Assembly (NCBI RefSeq): GCF_033343995.1
Contig: NZ_CP137573.1
Span: 1,922,001 to 1,986,000 of the forward strand
Reading direction: 5' to 3'
DNA from: Streptomyces sp. HUAS YS2
Lineage (GTDB): Bacteria > Actinomycetota > Actinomycetes > Streptomycetales > Streptomycetaceae
Length of the DNA: 64,000 bases
Shown here: positions 16,447-24,495 of the stretch, piece by piece
Layout: each line of letters starts with the position of its first letter
Numbering within the stretch: the first letter of the stretch is position 1
Program-made: the position numbers and the translations under genes
Notes under the pieces: generated by a model
The model's database searches: none
Told to the model about the DNA's origin: nothing
Seen by the model: the letters and a program-made list of their open reading frames with translations, nothing else

Positions 16447-17415
16447 GTGACCATTTCTGTACGACGATTGACGGCTCTTGCCGTTTCGGGTGTTGCGGCG
16501 GGGGCTGCGCTGGGTGCGGTGCTCGTCGGCTGCGACACGGGGGGATCCGGAACCGACGCCGCGGCGCGGCGTGACAAGGCGGCGCCGTCGGCGAGCCGGT
16601 CCGCGAGCGCGGCACCGGGCGCGAAGCCGTCCGAGCGCGGTACCGCTTCCCCGTCCGCGAGCGCGGCGCCCGGCCCCGGCACCGCGCGCAAGGCGCCGCC
16701 GACGATGGCGCCCGGGCCGGGCGGCCGGACCGCGGTCTTCGAGCGCGGCGCCGCCGCGTCCGGCAAGGTCGTCGCGCTGACCTTCGACGCCGACATGACG
16801 GCGGACCAGGGACCGCGCGCCGCGGGCGGCGAGCGTTTCGACAACCCTCAGCTCATCGCCACGCTGCGCCGCCTGAAGGTGGACGCGACGGTCTTCATGA
16901 CCGGCCGCTGGGCCGAGGAGTACCCGGACCAGGCCCGGGACATCGGCAACGACCCCCTGTTCGAGATCGCCAACCACTCCTACAGCCACTACGCCTTCGC
17001 CTCGCCGTGCTACGGCCTGCCGACGGTGGAGCGCGACGCGATGGCGAAGGACGTCCGCCGGGCGTTCGACGCGTTCGCCAAGGCCGGGGCGCGCAATGTC
17101 GTCCCGTACTTCCGCTTCCCCGGCGGTTGCTACGACGACGACGCCCTGCGCGCGCTCGGCCCGGCGAAGGTGACGGCGGTCCAGTGGGACGTGGTCAGCG
17201 GCGACGCGTTCGCCAAGAACGGCAACGCCGTCGCCGAGCAGGTCCTGGCCGGGGTGAAGCCCGGCTCACTGGTCGTCATGCACTGCACCCGCAGCGCGGC
17301 CCCGGTCACCGAGCAGGCGATCCGCCGCATCGTCCCGGAACTCCGCGCCCGCGGATACCACTTCGTGAAGGTCTCCGACCTGATGGCCGGCGCGGCCCCG
17401 TCGTCGCGGCGATGA
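16447..17415 (+). CDS. Polysaccharide deacetylase lipoprotein (NodB domain)
   Basis: 322 residues from the GTG at 16447 (330 from an in-frame ATG at 16423). N-terminus is a lipoprotein signal: RR, hydrophobic TALAVSGVAAGAALGAVL, lipobox LVGC. A Pro/Ala/Ser linker (~25-90) leads to a NodB domain with all five family motifs: LTFDADM (motif 1), NHSYSH (motif 2, metal His), RFPGG (motif 3), VQWDVVSGD (motif 4) and VVMHCT (motif 5). CE4 enzymes remove N- or O-acetyl groups from peptidoglycan or chitin-like polymers; the substrate here is not evident. The 20-bp repeats and TATTTT box precede it; the DHFR-like gene follows by 91 bases. Confidence 0.88.
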   Translation: MTISVRRLTALAVSGVAAGAALGAVLVGCDTGGSGTDAAARRDKAAPSASRSASAAPGAKPSERGTASPSASAAPGPGTARKAPPTMAPGPGGRTAVFERGAAASGKVVALTFDADMTADQGPRAAGGERFDNPQLIATLRRLKVDATVFMTGRWAEEYPDQARDIGNDPLFEIANHSYSHYAFASPCYGLPTVERDAMAKDVRRAFDAFAKAGARNVVPYFRFPGGCYDDDALRALGPAKVTAVQWDVVSGDAFAKNGNAVAEQVLAGVKPGSLVVMHCTRSAAPVTEQAIRRIVPELRARGYHFVKVSDLMAGAAPSSRR

Positions 17416-17506
17416 GTCCGCGGGCGCCGGCAGGTCACCCCCGACCGGGAAAGCACCCACTGGGGAAGCACCGACCGAGACAGCACTGACCGAGCAGGAG
17501 CACGCC

Positions 17507-18145
17507 ATGGGCCTCGTCCACATCGAGCTGTTCGCCACCCTCGACCTCGTCGCGCAGGCGCCCGGCGGCCCCGACGAGGACCCGATCGGGTTCCCGTTCG
17601 GCGGCTGGCAGGCACCCCTGCTGGACGAGGTCGCGGGCGCGCAGATCCTCGCCGCGTACGAGGGCACCGACGCCCTCCTGCTCGGCCGGCGCACGTACGA
17701 CATCTTCGCCGCGTACTGGCCGCACCAGGAGGGCGGCCAGGACAACGAGATCGCCACGCTCTTCAACCGGATCCCGAAGTACGTGGCCTCCCGCGGCCGG
17801 CCCGACCTGTCGTGGCAGGGATCCACGCAGCTCGGCCCGGACCTCGTCGGCGCGGTGCGCGAGATCCGGGACCGGCACGAGAACATCAAGGTCGTCGGGA
17901 GCCTGAACCTCGTGCAGACCCTCCTGCGCGAGAAGCTCTTCGACCGGCTCGACCTCTGGGTGCACCCGATCGTGCTCGGCGTCGGGAAGAAGGTCTTCGA
18001 CGGCGGCGAGGTCCCCACCAACGTCACCCTCCTCGAACCCCCTGCCGCGAGCCCGAGCGGCACCGTCCACCTCCGCTACGGCCTCGCCGAGGGCACGCCC
18101 GGGACGGGCGACATGACCGCACCCGACCGCGGGGTCAGCCGATGA
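17507..18145 (+). CDS. Dihydrofolate reductase-family protein (RibD_C fold)
   Basis: 212 residues. Visible DHFR/RibD_C features: N-terminal IELFATLDLVAQAPGG, the LLLGRRTYDIFAAYW NADPH-loop block, IKVVGSLNLVQTLLREKLFDRLDLWVHPIVLGVGKKVF. Such proteins are NADPH-dependent reductases of unknown substrate, distinct from essential FolA. ATG at 17507 has GCAGGAG at good spacing. Likely a single-gene unit ending at the hairpin at 18222. Confidence 0.87.
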   Translation: MGLVHIELFATLDLVAQAPGGPDEDPIGFPFGGWQAPLLDEVAGAQILAAYEGTDALLLGRRTYDIFAAYWPHQEGGQDNEIATLFNRIPKYVASRGRPDLSWQGSTQLGPDLVGAVREIRDRHENIKVVGSLNLVQTLLREKLFDRLDLWVHPIVLGVGKKVFDGGEVPTNVTLLEPPAASPSGTVHLRYGLAEGTPGTGDMTAPDRGVSR

Positions 18146-18221
18146 GGAGGTCCCGCTCACGGGTGGCAAAGCGTGCCACCTGTGCATGCCATGCAGGATG
18201 CTCGCGCCCCTGAACCGCGGG

Positions 18222-18250
18222 CGGGCCCGGCAGATCGCCTGCCGGGCCCG
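18222..18250. terminator. Bidirectional hairpin between convergent genes
   Basis: CGGGCCCGGCAG / CTGCCGGGCCCG: 12-bp perfect stem, 5-nt loop ATCGC. Lies between the DHFR-like gene (plus) and the AIM24 gene (minus), and can serve both. Confidence 0.7.
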
Positions 18251-18270
18251 TCACGAAGAGGCTCTCGCCG

Positions 18271-18948
18271 TCAGTTCGCCGAGGTCTTCTGGGGGGTCAC
18301 TTCGCTCGGGCGGACGACGACGAAGCCCTCGCCGTCGAGGCGGAGCTGGACCGCCTCGCCGGAGCCGCCGCGGATCATGGAGCCGACGGACTGGGAGCGG
18401 TGGAGCGAGGTGTTCAGGTGGGCGCTCCAGCCGACGACCGCGTCCGTGTCGACGCAGACCGGGGCGTGCGGGGCGACGGGGATGACGATCGGCGCGCCCT
18501 CGCAGACCAGGGCGAGCTTGCCGTAGCCGGTGAAGACGCTGTTGAAGAGGCCGCCGCCGGTCATGCCGGCACCCTTCACCGTCTTGATCTCGTAGGAGAG
18601 GGTCGGGTCGAAGCAGAGCACGTTCCGGCCGTTGACGGTGAGCGCGTCGCCCTGCTCGATCTCGACGATGAAACAGTTCTGCGCCTCGTGCGCGAACCAC
18701 GCCTCGCCCTGGCCGCGCACGGCCATCAGCGGCAGGCCCTCGCCGGTGACGGCGCGCTTGAGCATGCCGCCTATGCCCTGGCCCTTGCGCTCGAACTGGA
18801 GATCGCCGCGGAACGCGATCATGGAGCCCTGTCGGGCGTGCATCTCGCCGTTCACCGCGTACTTGACGGACTTGGCGTTCTGCAGGGTCATGCCGGGTGC
18901 GGTGGCCTGCTGCGCCAGATTGTCTACGGAAAAGAGATCGCTCTTCAT
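18271..18948 (-). CDS. AIM24 family protein
   Basis: 225 residues, all-beta. AIM24/TIGR00266 signatures: QGSMIAFRGDLQFERKGQG, GEAWFAHEAQNCFIVEIEQGDALTVNGRNVLCFDPTLSYEI, GLVCEG-like LALVCEG, and VCVDTDAVVGWSAHL. No signal peptide or membrane helix. Function in bacteria is unknown; yeast Aim24 is mitochondrial. ATG at 18948 has CAGGA eight bases upstream; in-frame starts farther up have none. Divergent from the PTH2 gene with an 83-base gap. Confidence 0.88.
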   Translation of the reverse strand: MKSDLFSVDNLAQQATAPGMTLQNAKSVKYAVNGEMHARQGSMIAFRGDLQFERKGQGIGGMLKRAVTGEGLPLMAVRGQGEAWFAHEAQNCFIVEIEQGDALTVNGRNVLCFDPTLSYEIKTVKGAGMTGGGLFNSVFTGYGKLALVCEGAPIVIPVAPHAPVCVDTDAVVGWSAHLNTSLHRSQSVGSMIRGGSGEAVQLRLDGEGFVVVRPSEVTPQKTSAN

Positions 18949-19019
18949 GTCGGGCATCCTGTCCCGGAATTGAGCGTTCCGGCAAAAACCCTCCCACCCG
19001 GGTCCGATCACCGCGGTGG

Positions 19020-19031
19020 CAGACTGGGCGG
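19020..19031 (+). promoter_or_regulatory. Putative -10 of a leaderless promoter
   Basis: CAGACT (19020-19025) then GGGCGG then GTG at 19032. The same CAGACT-N6-start arrangement precedes the gene at 12120 on the other strand. Confidence 0.45.
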
Positions 19032-19745
19032 GTGAGCACCGAAGACACCTCGAACACCGCCGACCCCCGCGACGAGGCCCCGCAGTTCGTGCTGCCGCTC
19101 GTCGTCCGCATCGAGAAGGCCGCGCCCCCGGCCCGTACCGACGCGCTGGAGACCGCGGCGCGCGCCGTCCTGGCGATCCTCGCCGACGAGCGGTCGAACG
19201 GGGAGGGCGAGTGGGCCCGGGCGATCAGCGACTGGCAGGACGCCCGGATCCGGAAGGTCGTCCGCCGGGCACGCGGCGCCGAGTGGCGGCGCGCCTGCGA
19301 GCTTCCGGGCATCACGGTCACCGGCGAGCACGCCGAGGTACGGGTCTTCCCGCCGGTCCCCCTGGACGGCTGGCCCAAGGAGCTGCTCAAGCTCCAGGTG
19401 TCCGGCACCGACCTGGACGACCCGGCCGCGCCCGGCGAACCCCGCCCCGGCGGCGCGGTGCTCTGGCTCAACCCCGAGCTCGACATGTCCGCGGGCAAGA
19501 CGATGGCCCAGGCCGGGCACGGCGCGCAGCTGGTGTGGTGGCGGCTGTCCGACGCGCAGCGCAAGGCGTGGCGCGAGGCCGGGTTCCCGCTGGTGGTGCG
19601 GACCGCTCCGGCGGAACGCTGGGCGGAGCTCACCGGCAGCGGACTGCCCGTGGTCCGGGACGCGGGCTTCACCGAGATCGCGCCCGGCTCCTGCACCGTC
19701 GTGGGCGAGTTCCCGGGCGTCGACATCGCCGACACCGCGATCTGA
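19032..19745 (+). CDS. Peptidyl-tRNA hydrolase, PTH2 family
   Basis: 237 residues. The PTH2 core is in the C-terminal half: LNPELDMSAGKTMAQAGHGAQLVWW, then AWREAGFPLVVRTA, LPVVRDAGFTEIAPGSCTVVGEFPG. PTH2 enzymes release tRNA from stalled peptidyl-tRNA and are mainly archaeal/eukaryotic; Streptomyces carries such extra copies beside the bacterial Pth. The first ~110 residues are an added domain of unknown role (EGEWARAISDWQDARIRKVVRRARG). GTG at 19032 appears leaderless. Catalysis should be checked because of the extra domain. Confidence 0.8.
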   Translation: MSTEDTSNTADPRDEAPQFVLPLVVRIEKAAPPARTDALETAARAVLAILADERSNGEGEWARAISDWQDARIRKVVRRARGAEWRRACELPGITVTGEHAEVRVFPPVPLDGWPKELLKLQVSGTDLDDPAAPGEPRPGGAVLWLNPELDMSAGKTMAQAGHGAQLVWWRLSDAQRKAWREAGFPLVVRTAPAERWAELTGSGLPVVRDAGFTEIAPGSCTVVGEFPGVDIADTAI

Positions 19746-19858
19746 ACGGCCGGGACCGTCCGTACGTACCTCCCCATATCGTCAAGTGGGTTGAACCGCG
19801 GGGTCGGTTGGCGGTTCAGTCTGCGGTGTCAGGCTCGAAGCACGGGAGGCACAGCACA

Positions 19859-20614
19859 GTGTTGCGACGCGTCAACGGAACGGCTCTCATCATCGCGGCG
19901 CTGGTCGCCACGGTCGGCGCGCTGGCGTTCCCCGTCTGGTCGTACGCCGACCGCTCCGGCACCGGCCAGGCCAATCTCGCCGCGTCGTCCGTGGCCACCC
20001 AGTGGGGGCCGCTGTCCGCCACGGACCGGGACTTCCTCGTGAAGGTGCGGCTGGCCGGCCTGTGGGAGCTGCCGGCCGGCCAGCAGGCCATCGAACGCGC
20101 GCCCAGCCAAGCCATCCGGGACGCCGGCGACCATCTCGTCGTCGGCCACACCGACCTCGACCGGCGGGCCCGCGACGTCGCCGCGAAGCTCGGCGTCGAG
20201 CTGCCGAACCAGGCGAACGAACAGCAGCAGGGCTGGCTGCGGGAGCTGTCCGCGGCCCAGGGTGAGGAGTACGAGCGGAAGTTCGCGAACCTGCTGCGCA
20301 ACGCGCACGGCAAGGTCTTCGCCCTGGTCGCCCAGGTCCGGCACACCACCCGCAACACCCTGATCCGGCAGCTCGCGAGCGACGCCAACCAGACCGTCCT
20401 GGACCACATCACGATGCTGGAGGCGACCGGCCTCGTCGACTTCGACGCGATCGCCAACGAGGCGGCGGGCCGGGCGACGGCCAGCCCGAGCGGTCCGCCG
20501 CCGCCGAACGGCAATCTGCCGCCCGCGCCGACGCCCGTCCTGCCGACCGGCGAGGACCAGTCGTTCACCTCGCGCCCGGTTCCAGGACCGGCGGTGAACA
20601 CGAACCGCCCCTGA
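19859..20614 (+). CDS. Secreted DUF4142 protein
   Basis: 251 residues. A signal peptide or anchor (GTALIIAALVATVGALAFPVWSYA) is followed by the DUF4142 ferritin-like helical domain: LSATDRDFLVKVRLAGLWELPAGQQA, DHLVVGHTDLDRRARDVAAKLGVELP, and FANLLRNAHGKVFALVAQVRHTTRNTLIRQLASDANQTVLDHITMLEATGLVDF. The usual H..D pattern for metal binding is only partly visible. C-terminal 40 residues are Pro-rich. GTG at 19859 has GGGAGG nine bases upstream. Function unknown; 105 bases upstream of the MNIO cassette on the same strand. Confidence 0.82.
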   Translation: MLRRVNGTALIIAALVATVGALAFPVWSYADRSGTGQANLAASSVATQWGPLSATDRDFLVKVRLAGLWELPAGQQAIERAPSQAIRDAGDHLVVGHTDLDRRARDVAAKLGVELPNQANEQQQGWLRELSAAQGEEYERKFANLLRNAHGKVFALVAQVRHTTRNTLIRQLASDANQTVLDHITMLEATGLVDFDAIANEAAGRATASPSGPPPPNGNLPPAPTPVLPTGEDQSFTSRPVPGPAVNTNRP

Positions 20615-20719
20615 GTGACGGCGCCGCGCCCAAACCTCAAATCAACCTCTGAACGTCCATCCGTCTGGATTCGAACCCGTGCTTCGGGGTCATCAGCACA
20701 GGGACTGAAGGAGGGGGAC

Positions 20720-22357
20720 ATGGCAGAACTCGGCATCGGCATCGGCTGGCGGCCGGAGATCGCGGACGCGGTGGAGGGACTGCCCGGCGTCGACTGGGTG
20801 GAGGTGGTGGCCGAGAACATCTGCCCCGGCCATCTCCCCGACTCGCTGACCCGGCTGCGCGAACGCGGCGTCAAGGTGGTCCCGCACGGTGTCTCGCTCG
20901 GGCTGGGCGGCGCGGACCGCCCGGACGCGGGGCGGCTCGCGGACCTCGCGGCGAAGGCGGAGGCCCTCGGTTCCCCGCTGGTCACCGAGCACATCGCGTT
21001 CGTGCGCGCCGGGGGGCCGCTCACTGGAACGCCCGTCCTGGAGGCGGGGCACCTGCTGCCGGTGCCGCGCACGTGGGACGCGCTGGAGGTGCTCTGCGAG
21101 AACGTCCGCATCGCGCAGGACGCCCTCCCCGTGCCGCTGGCCCTGGAGAACGTCGCGGCGCTGATCTCGTGGCCGGGCGAGGAGCTGACGGAGGGACAGT
21201 TCCTGGCGGAGCTGGTGGAGCGTACGGGGGTACGGCTCCTCATCGACGTCGCCAACCTGCACACGAACCATGTGAACCGCGGCGAGGACCCGGCGAAGGC
21301 GCTCGCCGAGCTGCCGGTGGAGGCGATCGCGTACGTGCACGTCGCGGGCGGCGAGGAGCGCGACGGCGTCTGGCACGACACCCACGCCCACCCGGTTCCC
21401 CCTCAGGTCCTCGACGTACTCGCGGAACTGGCGTCCCGTGTCGCCCCGCCGGGCGTCCTGCTGGAACGGGACGACGACTTCCCCCCGGCGGAGGAGCTCG
21501 CCGCGGAACTGACGGCGATCGAGACGACGGTGCGGACGGCGCGGGCGAGCGTGCGGTCGGGTACCGGGCCGGTGGCGCTGCCGACGGCCGATGCGCGGCC
21601 CGACGCCGCGGCGGAATCGACGGCCGACGCCGACGCCGACGCCCCGGTCGCGCGCCCCCTGTTCGTGGGCGCCGGGGCCCGGGTCTCGGGCGGGCCGATG
21701 CCCGAGCCCGGCGACGCCGCGCTCGGCGCGCCGGACCGGGTGGCCGACGGCTCCGTCGACGCCTCCGAGGCGGCCCCCGAGCCCATGCCGCTCCTGGTCG
21801 GCGCCGGGGCCCGCGTCTCCGGCGGCCCGATGCCCGAGCCCGGCGAGGCCCCGGCCCGGGGCACCGGCTCCTCGGCCCCGGCCCCGGAGGCCGCGCGGGT
21901 CGACCGGGCCGAGGTCCCCGACTCCGACCGGACCGAGGCTCCGGCCCCCGGCGCCCGGGAGCGGGTCGGGCTGGCGCAGGCGGCGTTGCTGTCGGCGCTG
22001 GTCGCCGGGACGCCCGCGCCCGAGGGGTTCGACGCGCGGCGGCTGCGGGTGCAGAGCCGGGCCCTGGTCGCCAAGCGCGCCTCCGTCGTCGCCAAGGTGG
22101 CGCCGGAGCTGCCGGAGATCCTGGGGGCCGCGTACCGGCCCGCGTTCCTCGCGTACGCGACCGCACGGCCGATGCCGGGCAGCTACCGGCGCGAGGCGCT
22201 CGACTTCGCCGAGCACCTGCTGGTCGCCGGCCGCCCCGCCGACCCCGAGGTCCGCAGGCGGCTCACGTACTGGTGGCAGGACCGGGCCGGGGCCCGGCCG
22301 CCGGGGCGGGCCACCCGGCTCGTCCGCGCCGCCCGCGCCGTGCTGGCGGGGAGGTGA
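20720..22357 (+). CDS. DUF692 / MNIO-family enzyme with long linker and C-terminal helical domain
   Basis: 545 residues. Residues 1-275 are a DUF692 TIM barrel (multinuclear non-haem iron-dependent oxidative enzymes, as MbnB and TglH). Putative metal and active-site residues: H56 ([10 protein letters not shown]), E90-H91 (TEHIAF), E143 (ALENVA), D176, N179 and H184 ([13 protein letters not shown]), H207 (HVAGG), H219/D220/H222/H224 (HDTHAHP), E249 (LERDDD). A disordered linker (275-412) holds a duplicated 15-residue motif [15 protein letters not shown] at 317 and 361. Residues 413-545 form a helical Arg-rich domain that may replace the separate partner protein (MbnC/TglI-like) these enzymes usually need. 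ATG at 20720 has a strong GGAGGGGGA. Its stop runs into the next gene. MNIO enzymes modify cysteines in peptides; the Cys-tail protein next door is the obvious substrate candidate. Confidence 0.87.
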   Translation: MAELGIGIGWRPEIADAVEGLPGVDWVEVVAENICPGHLPDSLTRLRERGVKVVPHGVSLGLGGADRPDAGRLADLAAKAEALGSPLVTEHIAFVRAGGPLTGTPVLEAGHLLPVPRTWDALEVLCENVRIAQDALPVPLALENVAALISWPGEELTEGQFLAELVERTGVRLLIDVANLHTNHVNRGEDPAKALAELPVEAIAYVHVAGGEERDGVWHDTHAHPVPPQVLDVLAELASRVAPPGVLLERDDDFPPAEELAAELTAIETTVRTARASVRSGTGPVALPTADARPDAAAESTADADADAPVARPLFVGAGARVSGGPMPEPGDAALGAPDRVADGSVDASEAAPEPMPLLVGAGARVSGGPMPEPGEAPARGTGSSAPAPEAARVDRAEVPDSDRTEAPAPGARERVGLAQAALLSALVAGTPAPEGFDARRLRVQSRALVAKRASVVAKVAPELPEILGAAYRPAFLAYATARPMPGSYRREALDFAEHLLVAGRPADPEVRRRLTYWWQDRAGARPPGRATRLVRAARAVLAGR

Positions 22358-22362
22358 CGGCC

Positions 22363-23361
22363 GTGAACGCACTCGCCGCACTGGTCTACCTCGCCGTCCT
22401 GGCCAGCCTGATCATGCTGATCGCCAGGATCTCGTCCTCCCGCGGCGGCCCCGGCGGGGCCGTGCACGACGTGTCCGAGGCGGCCTTCCTGCAGGGCGGC
22501 CCGGCGCGGGTCGTGGACAGCGCGCTCGCCGCGATGCAGGCCGAGGGCGTCATCGCCATCGGCGGCCCCGGCATCGTCGTCGCCCTCGGCCCGGGCGGCC
22601 GGCACCCCGTCGAACGCGCCGTGCTGCAGGAACTCGCGGCCGCGCCGCACGGCGCGCTGCACACCCTGCGGCTCGCCGTCATGCGCCACCCGGCGGTGCA
22701 GGAGATCGGCGACGGGCTCGCGGCGCGGGGGCTGCTCGTCACCCCGGCGGCGCGCCGCACGGTCGTCCGCTGGGCGGTCGCGCAGGGCTTCGCCTCGTTC
22801 GGGATGATCTTCGTGTCGGTGTTCCTGACGGTCATCACCCTCGGCGACTCGATCCCGTTCATCGCGAAGGTGGTTCCCGCCCTGGGGCTCGGCGTCGTCA
22901 GCGCGCTGATCTGCGGGGCGGTGGCCGCCGGCCGGGTCACCTCGGCCGGGCGGCGGGCGCTGCACGCCTACCGGCAGCAGGCGGCGTACCTGACGGACGC
23001 CGGGCACCTGGTCGCGCTGCGCGGCCTGGGCGCGCTGCCGGACCCCGAGCTGCGGGCCCAGCTGATCACAGCGGCCCGGATGCCGCGCACGCCGCCGTCC
23101 CGGCCGTTCGGCGACAGCGGCGACTCCTCGGACAGCGCGGCCGTCGTCACCGTGTGGTGCGCGGGCGTCAGCGGCGGTGGGGGCGGCTGCGGCGCCGGCG
23201 GGGGCGGAGGTGGGGGCGGTGGATCGTCGTGCTCCGGCGGCTCGTCCTGCTCCAGCGGCTCGTCCTGCTCGTCCTCCGGCGGTTCCAGCTGTTCGTCCAG
23301 CAGTGGTTCGAGCTGTTCGTCCAGCAGCGGTTCGAGCTGCGGCGGTTCGAGCTCCGGTTGA
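22363..23361 (+). CDS. TIGR04222-type membrane protein with Gly/Ser/Cys repeat tail
   Basis: 332 residues. An N-terminal transmembrane helix (4-22) is followed by a cytoplasmic-looking domain with SEAAFLQGGPARVVDSALAAM, two further membrane helices (~141-163 and ~165-188), an amphipathic stretch, then from ~266 a low-complexity tail. The tail has eight Cys (266, 276, 290, 296, 302, 310, 318, 326); the last six lie in SSC units with 6- then 8-residue spacing, in Gly/Ser only. Encoded by near-identical 24-bp DNA repeats. Start GTG 22363 has GGGAGG eight bases upstream; an alternative GTG at 22354 overlaps the previous stop. Tight coupling to the MNIO enzyme suggests a membrane-anchored substrate whose cysteines are oxidised or cyclised, possibly for metal binding or export. 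Function is not known. Confidence 0.82.
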   Translation: MNALAALVYLAVLASLIMLIARISSSRGGPGGAVHDVSEAAFLQGGPARVVDSALAAMQAEGVIAIGGPGIVVALGPGGRHPVERAVLQELAAAPHGALHTLRLAVMRHPAVQEIGDGLAARGLLVTPAARRTVVRWAVAQGFASFGMIFVSVFLTVITLGDSIPFIAKVVPALGLGVVSALICGAVAAGRVTSAGRRALHAYRQQAAYLTDAGHLVALRGLGALPDPELRAQLITAARMPRTPPSRPFGDSGDSSDSAAVVTVWCAGVSGGGGGCGAGGGGGGGGGSSCSGGSSCSSGSSCSSSGGSSCSSSSGSSCSSSSGSSCGGSSSG

Positions 23362-23458
23362 CCGCGCGGCGCGCCGCGAGCGGCGGCCGGCGGCGGCCCG
23401 GTTCCGGATCGTGAGAAACCCATGGCGCGGGGCCCGGGCCGTCCCGTAGAACTCGGCC

Positions 23459-24214
23459 ATGCTCTGGGTCCCGTTGCTCCTCGTCGCCTGCGCCGCGGCT
23501 GTCCTCAGTTCGGTCCGGCTCTGCCTCGCAGCGGTCACGGCCGCGCGGCCCGCCCCTCCGGAGTTCGTGCTCGGGGAGGACCGGGACCCCGGCCGCGAAC
23601 TGACGCTTGCCGAGGCGGCCTACCTGTCCGGCGGTCCGCTGCGGGTCGCCGATCTGACCCTGGTGTCGATGCACCGCGCCCGCCGGCTGCTGCTCGCGCA
23701 CACCGGCTGGGCGACGGTCGTCGACCCGGAGGGCCGGGACGACCTGGAGCGCTCGGTGATCGGTGCGATAGGCCCGGACGGGCAGGCCAGGACGACGGCG
23801 ATACGCCCGGCGGTCGCCGCGGCGGATGCTGTACGGACCGTGGCGGACCGGCTGGTGACAGCGGGCCTGGCGGTGCCGGAGCCGGGCCGCCGCAGCGTCG
23901 CCGCCGGGGTGCGCGCGGTGTTCGCGTCACTGGTGCTGAGTCTGGCCCTCGCGGCCGGCGCGGTGCTGATCCTGCCTCAGGGGGTCTCGGTCACCCCGGT
24001 CCTGGCCTGGTTCTCGCTGCCGGTCGTGCTCACCCTGGGCTGTCTGCTCGCCGCCCGCGCGGAGGCGCATCCGTACCCGCACTGGGCCTCCCCCGCCGGT
24101 CAGGTACTGCTCGGCGAAGTCCCGGCGGCCGACGACCCGATGGCCGCCCTGGCGACGCGCGGCCCGCGGGCCCTGGCCGATCCGGGCCTCCGGGCCGCCC
24201 TCGACGCGCGGTAG
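23459..24214 (+). CDS. TIGR04222-type membrane protein without Cys tail
   Basis: 251 residues. Same plan as the upstream protein but no tail: N-terminal helix (WVPLLLVACAAAVLSSVRLCLAAV), a domain with LAEAAYLSGGPLRVADLTLVSM matching EAAFLQGGPARVVDSALAAM of the neighbour, two membrane helices (~155-175, ~180-200), and a short C-terminal region ending in alpha-helix. The two proteins are clear paralogues. ATG at 23459 follows TAGAAC by six bases, so it may have its own leaderless promoter although it lies only 97 bases after the Cys-tail gene. It may pair with the tailed protein in the membrane; that is inference. Confidence 0.75.
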   Translation: MLWVPLLLVACAAAVLSSVRLCLAAVTAARPAPPEFVLGEDRDPGRELTLAEAAYLSGGPLRVADLTLVSMHRARRLLLAHTGWATVVDPEGRDDLERSVIGAIGPDGQARTTAIRPAVAAADAVRTVADRLVTAGLAVPEPGRRSVAAGVRAVFASLVLSLALAAGAVLILPQGVSVTPVLAWFSLPVVLTLGCLLAARAEAHPYPHWASPAGQVLLGEVPAADDPMAALATRGPRALADPGLRAALDAR

Positions 24215-24257
24215 CAGCATGCGGGCCCGCTCGTTTACGGGCCCCGGAAAGACGCCG

Positions 24258-24284
24258 GTGCGGCGCGCAGAGAGCGCGCCGCAC
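24258..24284. terminator. Hairpin after the MNIO cassette
   Basis: GTGCGGCGCGC / GCGCGCCGCAC: 11-bp perfect stem, loop AGAGA, 43 bases past the stop of the last cassette gene. Convergent hemQ ends at 24496, so it may also stop leftward transcription. Confidence 0.6.
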
Positions 24285-24401
24285 CCGGAGCCGGACCCGG
24301 TGTCGCTGGAGCGGCGGACGGATCCCGTCCGCCGTCTGATCTTCCGGGTCGAGGGGTGACGGGCCGGCCGGCAGCCGGTCGTCACCAGGTTCGTACGGTG
24401 G

Positions 24402-24449
24402 TCAGGCCAGGCCCGCCACCAGGTCCGCCACGCTCTTGCGGCGCCCCGT
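24402..24449 (-). pseudogene. Relic duplicate of the hemQ 3' end
   Basis: On the minus strand this 48-bp segment encodes [15 protein letters not shown] followed by TGA, identical in protein to the last 15 residues of the hemQ product at 24496-24543. By eye 41 of 48 bases agree, and every difference is synonymous (stop TGA versus TAG). Similarity ends abruptly at the ACG codon. The offset is 94 bp and a palindrome lies between the copies. No start codon or upstream reading frame is present, so it is a scar, not a gene. Confidence 0.8.
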
Positions 24450-24459
24450 ACTGCGATTC

Positions 24460-24477
24460 CCGGGGGTCGACCCCCGG
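24460..24477. repeat. 18-bp perfect palindrome
   Basis: CCGGGGGTCGACCCCCGG lies between the two copies of the hemQ 3' end. It could act as hemQ terminator (20 bases past the stop) or be a remnant of the event that split the copies. Confidence 0.6.
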
Positions 24478-24495
24478 ACCCCCGGCCCGGAGGCT

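Noticed and set aside
20667..20677. GGATTCGAACC, the complement of a tRNA T-loop GGTTCGAATCC
   Set aside because: The flanking bases do not pair to form a T-stem, and no anticodon or acceptor stem is present on the minus strand; a chance match or very old remnant.
23158..23361. CRISPR-like short repeats
   Set aside because: The 18-24-bp units are contiguous and translate to the Gly/Ser/Cys tail; no spacers.
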